Positions 38,741 to 50,644 of a stretch of 64,000 nt of DNA are shown here, one piece after another; the stretch's first letter is position 1, and the number at the start of each line of letters is the position of its first letter. The position numbers were made by a program, and so were the translations under genes. Under the pieces are notes generated by a model. That model was not told the origin of the DNA and made no database searches. It saw only the letters and a program-made list of their open reading frames with translations. This stretch comes from Spirodela intermedia (Eukaryota > Streptophyta > Magnoliopsida > Alismatales > Araceae): contig LR746276.1 of the NCBI GenBank assembly GCA_902729315.2, positions 2,186,169-2,250,168 of the forward strand. The letters are read 5' to 3'.

Positions 38741-40699
38741 TATTTTAGTCTCTTGGTAACGAAAATAAAAAATATTTTAGGGCTAAAATTGATTGAAAAT
38801 GATATTTCAATACAATAATGGTTTCATACATTTGAGGAGTATCCTAACAATATTTGATTTTATTTATCCATTTCATGTTGACTATGATTGCCTTTACATG
38901 ATATGAGTTCAAATATTCCAATTGAGTTTTCTTCCATGAATGAAATATAAAGTACTATTACATGTTAATGTTTTTTCTATTAATATATATTCATGAAAAA
39001 ATCTGTACTTATGGATTGTTAAAATTCTCAAAAAAATTAAAATATCAACATAAGCATGTATTTTTCAAAGGAATGCATAATTTTCTCTCATCCTCAACCC
39101 CCAACTTCGAGTGTTATAATCCCCAATGACACTGTACATGCAAATAGCAACATCCTATATACAAAAACATGCCATATGAAAAGAGAAATGTGGACGTAGA
39201 AAATTTTCTATGCTTTAAGAAGTTCCTACATTTTGCATAAATTAAAATAAATCCTCAAAATATATACTAAATAAGTTTAAATTTTTTTATAGACAATATG
39301 ATTGAAAGGTCCCATTATATTCCTTATAGCTTGTTCCCTACATGTAAAAAAAATTCAAAAGAACTAGATTGCTCTGTCTCAATAACCTATTGTATATATG
39401 ATCGATATAACATTAAAAGCACTAATATGAATGTACCCTAAAAGTAATGTTACAATATCAAGAAAAATTCTCCTTAAATTCCTTCATCATATTAGGGTTA
39501 CACCATATCTACACTTCCCCACTAAGTTTAGCATCATCTTTAATATATATATGATGCATACATATACTCAGGCTAATCCCTTTTAAATCTGCCTTAACCT
39601 AGTTTATAGCTTTTTTATACTCTCTTCAAAACCTCTATAACATGTACTTCATCTTATGGGTGAGATGGAAGGCTATGGTAACAAGAAGGTTTGGTATGTT
39701 TAGATGTGCATACTTCAACGAGTTTGGTGGGGGTTTCAAATCTAGGGCTATTGGGTTCTGGAAAGGTGAGTTTGAGGTATTTACCTGTGCCATTGAAAAT
39801 AACTCAGCCTACATAGTTTCACAAATGTCCCTAAAAATGTTAAAGAATATAGTAACCTCTTGTATATTGCTCATTAAAATGTTCAGCAACAAGTAAAATA
39901 TTTTTAGCCAAGGTTTGTTAATTTCAAAAGAAATATTTTCATATCGAAGTATATTACTACTCCTTCATCCATTGACTTGAATGAAGAAAGTCATCCTCCA
40001 TCTCCTATCCTGTCTTGAACACTCATTATCAAAATACCACTATGAACTATTCTATTGAAAAGCTCCTTGATAAATAATCTAAGCTTTTAATTTGGGAAAC
40101 CAAAATTTTTATGGGTTTAAATAGCTACCCTTAGTTACCCATACATAATGTCTTTTAGGTCTGACTTTCGTTTTAAGTTACGTTTCGTTCATCTAGGATT
40201 AAGGCCTAATATTTCCTTTCTATGAGATAATTTTCAACATTGGAGTAACCTATTTAATGACTTCTGGCTACCACACAATTTATCATAATATGATTCAGCT
40301 CAAATAAATTATTTTATATTTCAAGATCATTTTACTTATAATATTTTAGTTCAGTATTTATATTATGATAAGCCATTATAGTTTTCTTTCTTAAGTTTCT
40401 AGTTTTCTAGACTTATTTCAGCTATTATATTTTCATGTGCAATAAAACTTATCGCTAAATCAGATAAATAGCTTATAGATCTTTGGCCATTAGGCTTTTC
40501 ATCCGTTTCAAATTTGGGTTTGATAGATTATTCTTCTATCCATTAACCAATGGTCCATTGCAGTTCATTAATCATAGAGAAGGACGTTCTTCTAAAAAGT
40601 GTTTCTTCAAATTCTTTGTCCTTCTAGTCAAGAATATTTTTATGATTTTTTATGTTTGTTTCTAGTCTCTGTAATTTTCACTGATTCTTTTAGCGTGTG

Positions 40700-41700
40700 A
40701 TTTTCTTTATCTTTAAGTGACCATAATCTCATGTCCAACATTTCTATAGGCATGCAATAGTTCACCAAAATCTTCATGTAGTTATTCTTTAGATAGAGAG
40801 AAAATCTAAGGATCTTAGACCTTTGAAGATCTTGCCATCAAAGCTAAGTTTTACTTTTCTTCACTTTCCTCGAGGGGTAGGAAAGGGAGTTTACCAATAC
40901 TTGGATGTGCTTTCACAGCATGTTGCCATCATGGAGTAATCAGGTTTGAAGTGACGTAGCTTCTTGCAATCAAAGAAAGATCATTAAGCTCTTCAGCTAA
41001 CTTTTTCATACCTTTCTGGTTGTAAAGTTATTCTTCTTCTTCATAATTTTATTTAGTCTCCTGGATAGTAAAGTGATTTCATCTTCATTGTGAGATGATC
41101 CAACTTTTTCACTGGACATGTAACTCTCATCAGTCAACAGGAAACCACTAATATCATCAACAAAGTCGTTCTTGAATCTTTTGTTTCCTCAATTGCGGTT
41201 ACTTTAGCACTATAATCATTAATAAATGATCTAATTCAAAGTTTCGATTTAACTCAGTGCCAGTATAAGTTATTCTTATGTTTTTTGTGTCATTTAAAAA
41301 ATTATCAAGTTGACAAACTAAATTTTGAATAAATTCTACATCCTCTATTCAAAATAACTTATACCTATTCACCAAAATATCGATTTTGATGTCTTTCAGT
41401 TGATTAAGTCCCTTCGTCAACATATACAGTTGATCTCATATTTCTTTTGCTGTGTCATAATTTAAAACTATGGTTAAACTCGTAAGCATTCATAGTACTA
41501 AATAAAACAGTCATGATTTTAGCCATTACACTCTTAATTTATGTAGTTCCTTCTAATAATCTTAACATGATAGTAGCCTTTCCATTGGATTGTAAATCAG
41601 ATAATTTTTTCACTCTCACGTCTGAAGTGAAGTTACTAGCTTCTGAAGAGCGCATGCATCCATTGTCCGTGTAGAACCTTCTACATGTAAATTTCAACCA
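40700..41700 (-). pseudogene. Ty1/copia-type gag (UBN2 family) relic
   Basis: On the minus strand, shifted frames give the plant retrotransposon gag pattern: IMTVLFSTMNAYEFNHSF near 41500, KEI-stop-DQLY then LTKGLNQLKD near 41400-41450, VNRYKLF near 41360, and DEITLLSRRLNKIMKK at about 41040-41090. Internal stops and frameshifts are common. This stretch supplied a nucleocapsid-like protein in its living ancestors; this copy is dead. Confidence 0.7.
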
Positions 41701-42179
41701 ACCCATCTGAATTCAGCACTTTAATCCCTTTTGTCCAAAGGGCCTGGATCGACAACACAGAATGGTAGATGTTCGAGAATGGAGGGGAAAACGGATGTAA
41801 TGTCTTATTGACTGAAATAAATGTCTCTTTTACTCAATGGAAGAAATTGTTCTTTGGAAGGAAAATAGGTTTAAAGATATCACCAATATCAGGGCTGATT
41901 ATTCCTCAGATTATTTTTCTTTAAGCGAGTCATGGGGCTCCTGCCATCAGAAGCATGGAGACTCATTGGTCAAGAGAAATATTTTGTGAAAAACGAGTAG
42001 TAAATGTCGAATGTTCCTTGCCAACTAACCAAGATAATGTGTCATCAGTAACCGTCCGTGAAAAAGACCAAAAAATTATCAGCATTATTATTAAAATTCC
42101 TTCAAGCTGACTGTTTCCGAGGAGTCAAACAATGGTTTACCTTTGTTATCTCGCCCATCGAGTAAGCACCATACTTTGC

Positions 42180-44942
42180 CTAGCGGAGGAAGCTTCTTGC
42201 CTGACGCTCTCGCTCAGTTTCATCATCCTTCAGCTTCACCGCGCCGTACACTGCCGCACCAGCAATAGCGCCAGCCGTAGGCGCCAGCAGATATACCCAT
42301 ATATGCTTGTAGTTGCCGGTGGCTATCGCCGGACCAAGCGTCCTTGCCGGATTCATTGATGCACCTGTCGAGGGCCTGCATGTATTTTCGCTCTTAATAC
42401 CCCACGTAGCCACAGGCTTGCTGTGTACGCGAATCAAAACTGAAAATCTGAATCCCAGACGAGTGATATTTTAGAAAGGGAGGCGGCGATAAGCCATGGA
42501 CGATAACTAAGCTGATCGACGATAAGCAAACTGATTAAGTTTCACTGGTTATTGTTGAAGAGGGATGGTTACATGCTCATGACGCAATAGGAAGCGCTGA
42601 AGACATTGTATGCATAAGATCACACTCACCCAGCCACCAGTATGTTTAGCGAGACCGTAGCTCCTATTGCTATTCCAGCCAATTCTCCCACCTGAAATAA
42701 AGCATCATACAGCCTGTAAGCGGAAAACGCGCAAGACAGAGAGAGAGAGAGAGAGAGAGAGATCCTGAGGGCGTTCTTTCGTACCGCCCTTGTGTCTGTT
42801 GCAACAGCAGTGATCACGAAGACGAGGACGAAGGTGACGACAAACTCGAGGAAGAAGGCTTCTGTGGTGTTAATGGACGGCATGGTGACGCCGCCGGATT
42901 GGAAAGGACGGAAGATGCCCTTGAGGGCGAAGGAAGCACAGATGGAGCCTAAGACTTGGGCAGCAATGTAAGCGGGCACCTGAGTCCAAGGGAAATGGCG
43001 GAAAACAGCGAAGGCGAGTGTGACGGACGGGTTAAGGTGGGCCCCGGAGATGTGCCCTGTGGAGAGGACTACTATCATCACGGCCAGTCCCGCGGACGCA
43101 GCGCACCCCAGGAGCCCTTCAACGCCGCCGTACTTCTGGTTCACTATTGGCGTGGCCGCGGCCCCGAATAAGATAACGAAGGTTCCCACAAACTCTGCCC
43201 CTACCTGGAACGAATCACAAAGTCTCATGGTCAGTACCCATCCATTTCGTTGATATTTTAATAACAGTTCATGCAAGATCAGGGAATACCCCAACAGCAA
43301 ATGTACAAGCCATCCGATGCCGCGGAAGAAGAATAGATGGAACAAAATATAGATTATGTCACATCACCTATTTTAGGGGATCTTACGGAGCCTGTTAATG
43401 CATGACATGGATTCGAGTATGATCATGGGGCATCTTCGAAGACATTTTCAAAGCAATGAGTCTTTGAATGATTCTCAAGGGCCCTAGTGTCCCGGAGCGA
43501 GAAGCCGCGCTTTGCTGTTGATGGTCATATTGAAAATGGTGTTATTAAATTATGTCGGAAGGAACAAGTCAAGTTTTACTAACTTCGAAAGACAAGGCCG
43601 GCCAGCTCATAGGTTATTGATGCACAAACCACAATAGACGACCTCAGAAGACGTCGCCCTTGAGTTCTCATTCTGATGCTTTGCATAAAAGACGTCCGCT
43701 AAGTGTAATCCCAGGGTGGTAATTACGAAATCAAATGAGTCACTATGAAGCTGAGACGAATTAACTCATAGCCAACTGGTTTCCAGTCGGAGGACCGGAT
43801 AACTTAATCACTATAAACTGTAAAATTTGATTTAAGGGCTCATTAACAATGGGAAGTGATACCCGAAGACTCGTGAACTTCATGCCATTTATTTGCACTT
43901 AATCACCAAAAACTCACCGAGGTCAAAAAAATTGGATATATTTCTAAGAAATAAGGTCATGATTCTAAAACTTTATTCCCAAGAGATGAACAAATATTTT
44001 GGCGGAATAAATGGTAGTCGCAGGGTAAAGTTCTCATGCAAAATCTTTAGGTCAGTCGCAGAAAAATTTAGATGCGTCATTTGGAAGCTGAAATTGAAAG
44101 TCCTACAAAATTGTCGCTCTTGGCATGCATCTCCGACAACGAGTGTGATATAGACGTGCCGCTAGAAATTAGCTTTTCTATGTTCAGTGGTCAAACATCT
44201 AGGATCCCTCACAACTTGGTGCCGCGTCAGAGATTAGCATACCCTAGTGCTTCACCGTACCGTGCTTCACACGGCGTTGGGCGCCGGCCCTAAAAGGGTG
44301 GGAGAACTACCATTTTACTAAGCACGTGAAAGTCTGCGTTGACTCAGTAAGGCGAGTCGGTGCATGAGGCATTTCTTTATTGAATAGATAGATAAAAATG
44401 ATAAAATGACCGAGACGTTAGCGTAGTTCACACGTCGGGTGACTTAGGGAAAATAGTCAAGAGAAGGTTATGAGTAACATACGAACATGAACATTATAGC
44501 TATGAAGACATATAAATAAGCAAGTGATTAGGTATCCGGTGCATAAAATGGTCATGGTGGAAACAAGTTATTTCTACATCAAAGAAAGTTTATTAAATGC
44601 ACCTCATGGTTTAAGATTCTCGCGAAGCACAAACCAGCTCATTCGACAGGAGCCATACCAAGACATAAACCAACGATAATGGTGGTAACGTTTAAGTAAC
44701 CCATTAGCAGGTTCTTTGAGAGAAAGAGTCGTGGAAGATACCTTCTTGCTTAGTGAAACGTCACCCATTCGAAGGTCAGCGAGGTAGTTGGGGGGGCAAT
44801 ATGGCGAGTTAGGCGGCATTGAAGACCTGATGTTGGACGTGGAGTCAATCTGGTCCGGAGACGTGATCTGCCGGGAGAGTGTGGCCTGCGTTCCGGGAGA
44901 AGGAGCCACCATGCTCGGCGTGACATTTTGGGGATCAAGCAT
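42180..44942 (-). CDS. NIP5;1-like: NIP5;1/NIP6;1-type aquaporin, gene B
   Basis: Second subgroup-II NIP, same strand as gene A. Four exons: 44942-44742, 43204-42785, 42691-42630 and 42375-42180; introns GT-AG, total 292 residues. Exons 2-4 match gene A in length and phase (420, 62, 196 bases). The N-terminus (67 residues) is diverged, lacks RCKCLP, and ends in DVSLSKK. Loop motifs are NPS (residues 125-127) and NPA (236-238). The selectivity filter reads Ala105, Ile224, Ala233, Arg239; the LE1 residue is Ala where the subgroup normally has Gly. Start chosen at 44942 because the frame upstream to an ATG at 45110 (56 extra codons) has no family resemblance. All channel signatures are intact, so it is probably functional but altered in selectivity. 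Confidence 0.92.
42739..42762. repeat. (GA)n microsatellite in NIP B intron 2
   Basis: About 12 GA units shortly after the exon 2 donor of gene B. Gene A has its (GA)n in intron 1, so the two arose separately. Confidence 0.95.
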
Positions 44943-45189
44943 TCCTACTGCATGTTGTTTACACTTTTCTTCCTTCAAATTTTCAGTCTTTTGATTACAC
45001 TCCAAAACTAACGAAAATACACAGGAAAATATCTTTATCCTGTCAGCCTCTAATCCTTTGATTTTGTTGGTAGGAAATACCACGTGGAAGCTGCAACTCA
45101 CAAAGTTCAAGGAGATACGGCTTGCAAAGATTATCTTTTAGGAACATTGTAATCGCTCCCGGATTCTGTAGTACCCAGGAGGACAGATC

Positions 45190-45195
45190 TTACAT
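45190..45195 (-). promoter_or_regulatory. AUG-stop (ATGTAA) upstream of NIP gene B
   Basis: ATGTAA with its A 253 bases upstream of the chosen start of gene B. It is also the last codon and stop of a 61-codon upstream frame (45375-45190, ending in Met-stop). The surrounding TATAAAA and A-run seen in the gene A copies are absent. It counts only if the transcript starts upstream of it, which I cannot show. Confidence 0.55.
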
Positions 45196-46289
45196 GATTC
45201 GAAGACCTGCAGGGGACATTTCGACGAAACTATCGAGGAGGAAACAGCCTGCTCGGATGCCGAAGAACACAGAGATGCCTATGCAGCCTCTAACGGTTAC
45301 TCTTTGTTGTTTCGTCGATGTGTATTTCATGAAACCGGTTTTACGAGGGTGACAGCAAAGAGCAGAATAAATCATAGCCAGTCCTCAACTGTTTGAGCGA
45401 CTAATCGAGGGATCACCTTCGGGAACGCGCCTAATTAGTGGAAAAATAATAAGACGAGGGGAGTGGGACACTGAGAGAGGCTGATGATGGCCGCAGGGCG
45501 TACGAAAGCCTAAGAATCATGAAAGAAGTACCCTACCGTGAGCACGGCTTGTCCTGAAGAGAATCGGATGAGACGTTCAAGACGGATGAAACGAAGGCGA
45601 CAACAGATTGATCGACTAGCAAACAGATGACGGAGGGATTTGAATCAGAGATTAATAGGCCTCCTCCGAGGGGGGAAAGATGATTGCGCTCCTGCCCCAG
45701 CTGGGAATAATAAAAGGCAGGAAAAGGGAATAAACCCAAGAATTTTTCGAGATTCCTTACGCACCGCTTATCTCTTCCGCTGCAGAAACGTCATCTACTT
45801 ATTAAGAATATCTCTTGGCGTTGAATACATCATATTTACCTGCTTCGATTATTCTCTTCTTCTTTTTTCCTTGGAAGTGATTAAAAGGCTATTGAAAACG
45901 ATCCCGGAGAAATCAAGAGTTTGGAAACTGTTGACTTACAGAGAAAAATCAACTAGCCGCGCGGTGCCGGTCGATGACGACAGAAGAACCAAAGGTCGTT
46001 CCATTCCATGGAGAATATGGTCCCTCTTAACGGATCCCAGCTCATTATGCACATATAGTATCAAAACCCGCTAGACTTACCAAAGGTCAAATGGGCACAT
46101 GTAAAGAGGCCTGTCGTAGAAGATTTCTCTCCCATCGATCATAATTGCTCTAAAGTAAACTCCTAATATGAGATGCTATTGGTTTAAATATAGGCATACA
46201 TCCTGTCTAGAAACTGTATTTCACTCGCCGGGAACACGAACGTGGGACCCCGGGAGTAGATAAGCGTTGCATTCAGCGGCAGAGGGGTG

Positions 46290-46375
46290 ACAGAGAGACC
46301 TTTCGCGTGCCTTCTTAGTGAGAGAGACGACAGGAACTCAGAGGTCGTTGTGGCGTTCAGGTCACTGTCTTCATG
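46290..46375 (-). pseudogene. Relic of a third NIP first exon (3' end)
   Basis: The minus strand from about 46360 to 46290 aligns with the end of exon 1 and donor of gene A: both read GCC...ACGAC/TGAC, GTTCCTG, CTCAC(C/T)AAGAAG, then G(T/C)ACG and AAGG. The frame is lost and the donor GT is GC. The rest of exon 1 is not recognisable. No matching exons 2-4 were seen close by. This suggests an older tandem NIP copy, or a duplicated 5' end, now mostly erased. Confidence 0.55.
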
Positions 46376-46439
46376 TCCCAGCTAATAATACCCAAGGTGA
46401 TGCATAAATTTAAGGGAAACGAGCTTAGTATATAGCAAC

Positions 46440-46600
46440 CCCGCAGATATATACTAAAGTATCTATCTTATGTTTATTTAATTTGCTGACGGTTGTCTAT
46501 CTACACAGGCTTGCTTTGAAAAACCAAACGCGTTGCGATTTTTCAATGCATGTAGAGGAAGAACCCCATGGCCACTTACTCCACATGCCGGGTTGATCAT
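46440..46600 (-). repeat. Upstream block shared with 31980-32125
   Basis: Partner of the block upstream of gene A, lying 80-300 bases upstream of the relic exon in the same order and orientation. In gene A the same block is about 1.2 kb from exon 1, so the leader has been lost here. Confidence 0.5.
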
Positions 46601-49497
46601 TGAGGCTGGAAGGGCCTCCCGCGTTTGGATTCAGGATGGGAGACCGTTAGAAACTCGCTTCCAAGAATGACTGCATCATCGCTTTTGACAAGAGCAGCAT
46701 TACTTAACGTGGAATAAATTGTCAATTGAGTCAAGCACATCGAGAATTGACTGATGAAGCTAAAACGTATACTACACCAGTCGTTCATATCATTTTTGTT
46801 AGTCTTCTCATCTTAATGAAACTGAAGGTTGAAAAGAGCGTTATAGCGAGAAAAATGCTCCTAGCGAAAACGTTTCTAAGGCTTTTGTGACTGCATTCAA
46901 CATCGTAATATGGAAACTACTAGTCAAAGCTTAATTTCACCAAAAGCATGATTCCTCCGTGTTTGTGTTGTAGTTACGAGGTATATGGGGCAGCTAATCT
47001 GTCCTTGAGATAATTTATTTCTCAAGACTTTCTCTTGGAAACCAAGAAAGCTTAAAGCAACATCATCCGCATTCAGTATTTTATTTATTTGAGTTCTATT
47101 CCCATGAAATAAAATAAACCAATTAAGTTCTTGGTAACACATATTTTTCTTGAAATGCTGAGGAAGGAGTTATCATTGATTAAACCAAAGGATTATTTGG
47201 TCTACAGCCTTTATAAGCGTCAAAACAGGATCTTGATCTTATTGATCAGGTCTTCACCCACCTTTCTCACTAGAACCGCCTAGAAAATCCCTTTAGAGTA
47301 GATTCCCAAAAACGTTTTATCTCAATTAACCTCTACACCGGTTTAAATACTGGTTACATCTATATAGGGGGTTGGTACCTACGGTCTTGAGCCTGCAGAA
47401 GAACCAGGCAAATAAGAGCATGGAACAAAAACCAAAGGTTCCGTTCCGAAGCTAACCTTTCGGCGTAACCCTGAAGGGAAGATATAAGAATACCGCATAT
47501 AAGGCTAAAGAGAATCATTAGCATATGGGTAACTATGTCTATTAGGAGACATGGACAATGAACCTATAGGTCAAAATAAGTATATGAGACTCTTAATGCC
47601 CTAGACAACCTTGTGGGGGAAAATAAGCTAATGTGTCAAATCCTTTAGCCTGTAGGGTAGATGACCATATGGGGCAATTAGGCAAATTCTCCTACTGAAA
47701 AGAAAGGTGAGCATATGGAGATCCCAACACAAATTTGAAAGGTTTTGATGTATACTAATAGGGAAGATGTAAGCGTCCAAGACAAATCTGGTAACAAAGT
47801 CGCCCCCTTACGGAGAAAATCAGATAAACTGGCTCCTAACGTGTACACATCAGCCCCTCCAAGAAATTTAACACAACAGTTTTTACTAAGAAATTTATTC
47901 TACTTAATTTTTTATCATTCCTTTAAAGGGACCGTAATATTTTAGTCAAGGTGAAATTTTTATTTAGAATATATTGACCCAGTCTATTTCATTTAGAATG
48001 CCCCACATGGAGTCCATTACCTTTCATTGTTTATTGTGTGGACCTAACATAATAACAACTTAGAATGAAGCAAGACCTAACCAAGCCTACTAGGTCTTTG
48101 TTATAATAATGCCTTACATAATTAACTACAGCTTTCCCCATATGTGATACCATCCTTTGAATGCCATTGCTTCACAAATACGTGCCTAGACTGAGCCGGG
48201 CCCTGATAGCTCGATTTTCCCCATATCATGTTATACCTAGCCCTCTGGCATCTCCTTTCCTTGGTAGGGGTGAATAAATCTCTGGGTTCTCTCCTTCCTT
48301 CCCCAAATGAATTCAGGCTATCCGAGGCACGATAATTCTACTTACCATCATGTAATGAGTTGTGACTTCTAGACTAATGGGGATTTCTTGGGCAGAAAAT
48401 AGATGGGCTTGTTTCCTATTGGTACTTCCTATTTTCTATTGGTTTTCTTTTAAATTCTGTCAAAAACTTAAAAGGCTGGCGTGCTGTTCTTCATGCATCA
48501 AAAACTTAAAAGATCTAGCCTCCTCAAACTTAAAAGACGGTCATTCAATGTGCCCTGCTGTTCTTCATGTATCAAACTCGAATATGCCAATGAATAACAA
48601 TATATTTCAAGCTAAATTATTGGATTAAAAAACACTGGCGTCATATGTTTGCCGTTCCTTCATCTTATTCTAGCATATATTCTTTTGAGAAGATTTTGGT
48701 GGAGATATGAAGAACTTGTAATCATAGAAATTTTTACTATAGGGTCCGTGACTGCTCTTACTATAGGGCGCTTACCTAGCCAACACTTAGACCCCCGGCT
48801 CAAGCATCCAAATTTTTAAGCTTGCTTAGCGCCCCTAGGGATATCCATGTCATTCTATGCAGTGAACCATGCTCGTGCTCATGCCCATCCCACAAACTGA
48901 ATGCCTCTAGAGTCAACTCCAAAAATTCAAAAGTTTAGTAGGTGAGAATTTCTTACGGAGATAATCCATGCTGAAATGAATTGATGATCATTTTATGTGG
49001 AAGATATGATGAATAGAAGGCATTTTCTAAAGAGCGACTGAATAACCCGATTGAGGAAGTTTACCACCTCAAGAAGCCGACAGGTAGCTCTCGAAATCAA
49101 TAAGCCAGTCATTCAGATTCCAAACTTGATGAACTGAATCAGTCTGAAATCAGTCAGTCTCATCAGAGATAATCTGATCACCATTTAAGGCAAATACACG
49201 AGTACATATCATGTCAGTAGGTAGACCCACAATTGATCTATCTCGTGGAATACCAGAAACAGCTATGGGCAACAGACTTGAAGAGAATCACAGGTCCCAA
49301 GAAAAGGTTAGAATCCACGGCAAGGTCAGAGAAGTTATCAGATCAGCGTACCTGTGATACTTGAGTACTTGGTAGGAAACTTGGAAGGAAACTTGGCATA
49401 AGCAGCCTACATCTCGTGCCATATTCAAACAACGTTATAATTACAGAGCAAAATTACAATACTACCATATTTAGAGACAGCATTCAAACTGATGATG
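46601..49497. other. Spacer, no gene seen
   Basis: AT-rich. Near 48480-48570 a segment with GCTGTTCTTCATG(C/T)ATCAAA occurs twice about 73 bases apart. Frames are 60-90 codons and unrecognised. The last 100 bases are probably the 3' untranslated end of the BYPASS1-like gene. Confidence 0.4.
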
Positions 49498-50628
49498 TCA
49501 CAATTTCCTATCTTCCCCAACAGTCCCTTGCATTACATCGGATCCCCTTAGATTACAAAGCAAAGCATCACGTCCAGATAGGACGATCTGGAAAAAATCA
49601 CCAACCCTCTTGGAGAGGACGTCCAGACGATCAGCAAACTTTTCTGCTGTCTCACTGAGCTCAATGACAGATTGCTCTACTCCTTCAATTTGGTTGTTCT
49701 GAGCATCACCGTCTTGAACAGATTCATCCTCATTGCGGCCAAGGCTATTCTCTTTCAGCATATTCCGGGATAGAAGCTCGTCAGAGCCAGGAATCAAGCA
49801 AAGAAGTTTCTCTGCGCTGTAACTAACTGCTTCCAAATCTCTCAATTTCAAAACCCCGCTACATGATTCTCTTTTCCTTATTTCTCTGTTGGCATAACTT
49901 TGGAGGTCCGTAAAGGATTCAACCCATAAGAACTTTTCAGAAACTTGTAAGTCCATGAGCGGTGTGGAAGACTTCATTAAAGCTGCCAAGAAGACAGTAC
50001 AGACAAATATGGTTTGTACCTTCACACCATGCATGGCTCGCATTAAGATCTTCCCCTTGTTAGAATTCTTTGCCTTCGGCAGATAAAGAGATTTTTTGAG
50101 CTCCTCCAAAATTTTATGAGAATCCTTTAGCTTTGAATTCCGCGAGTTGATTTGTTGCATCCAATCACTGAGAGATGTACGAACACTGTTAAGCTGTTTC
50201 TCTGAAGGAGAGTCGGCTGAGTCAATAACATGCAGGGCATACCGAAGCAAAAGTTGGCATCGGTCGAGCCTGGATATCTCAGAGCTAAATGAAATACAAA
50301 TGTCAAGTAACTTGACGCTATTGTCCAAATACATGTCCATCCACTGCCCATCCCAGTCAGAAATAGGGAACTGAAGGTCAGTGATGAGGTTTTTGATATC
50401 AGTGTGGGTCTCAGACAAAGACTCCATAGCATCGCACATCCATGATAAGTTAAGAATCTCTGATTCAACGTTTTCCTTGAGATTCTTGAATCTTTCGGCC
50501 AGATTCTTCTCAAAAGTGCTCAATAGGGTCGCATACTTTGGTGGTATATTCGAGCCACGGGGTAATATTAGGCGGAAAGGATTTCCAGATGGAAAAAATG
50601 GTCGATGGCCATCATGAGGGCGACTCAT
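49498..50628 (-). CDS. BPS1-like: BYPASS1-like protein (BPS1 family)
   Basis: A plant-specific protein of the BYPASS1 family. In Arabidopsis BPS1 loss causes production of a root-derived mobile signal that stops shoot growth; the biochemical activity is unknown. Single-exon CDS of 376 residues, as usual for the family. Conserved features are the N-terminus MSRPHDGHRPFFPSGNPFR, the SWMCDAMESLSETHTDIKNLI block (residues 62-82), the DWDGQWMDMYLDNSVKLLDIC block (91-111), the KGKILMRAMHGVKVQTIFVC block with a hydrophobic run (191-217), and a Glu/Leu-rich, probably coiled-coil end (315-350). Start at 50628 because it matches the family N-terminus and follows a splice acceptor; the in-frame ATG at 50706 lies in the intron. 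Neighbour LCB kinase is on the same strand but has its own upstream region. Confidence 0.9.
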   Translation of the reverse strand: MSRPHDGHRPFFPSGNPFRLILPRGSNIPPKYATLLSTFEKNLAERFKNLKENVESEILNLSWMCDAMESLSETHTDIKNLITDLQFPISDWDGQWMDMYLDNSVKLLDICISFSSEISRLDRCQLLLRYALHVIDSADSPSEKQLNSVRTSLSDWMQQINSRNSKLKDSHKILEELKKSLYLPKAKNSNKGKILMRAMHGVKVQTIFVCTVFLAALMKSSTPLMDLQVSEKFLWVESFTDLQSYANREIRKRESCSGVLKLRDLEAVSYSAEKLLCLIPGSDELLSRNMLKENSLGRNEDESVQDGDAQNNQIEGVEQSVIELSETAEKFADRLDVLSKRVGDFFQIVLSGRDALLCNLRGSDVMQGTVGEDRKL

Positions 50629-50644
50629 TTCTGGTAACCTGAAC

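Noticed and set aside
42626-43345. 239-codon ORF that begins 141 bases before NIP B exon 2 and runs past its end
   Set aside because: It reads through introns 1 and 2 of NIP gene B; the true exons are defined by splice sites and by exact agreement with gene A.
44942-45110. ATG at 45110 as the start of NIP gene B
   Set aside because: The extra 56 residues do not resemble any NIP N-terminus; the family start is short and proline-rich as from 44942.
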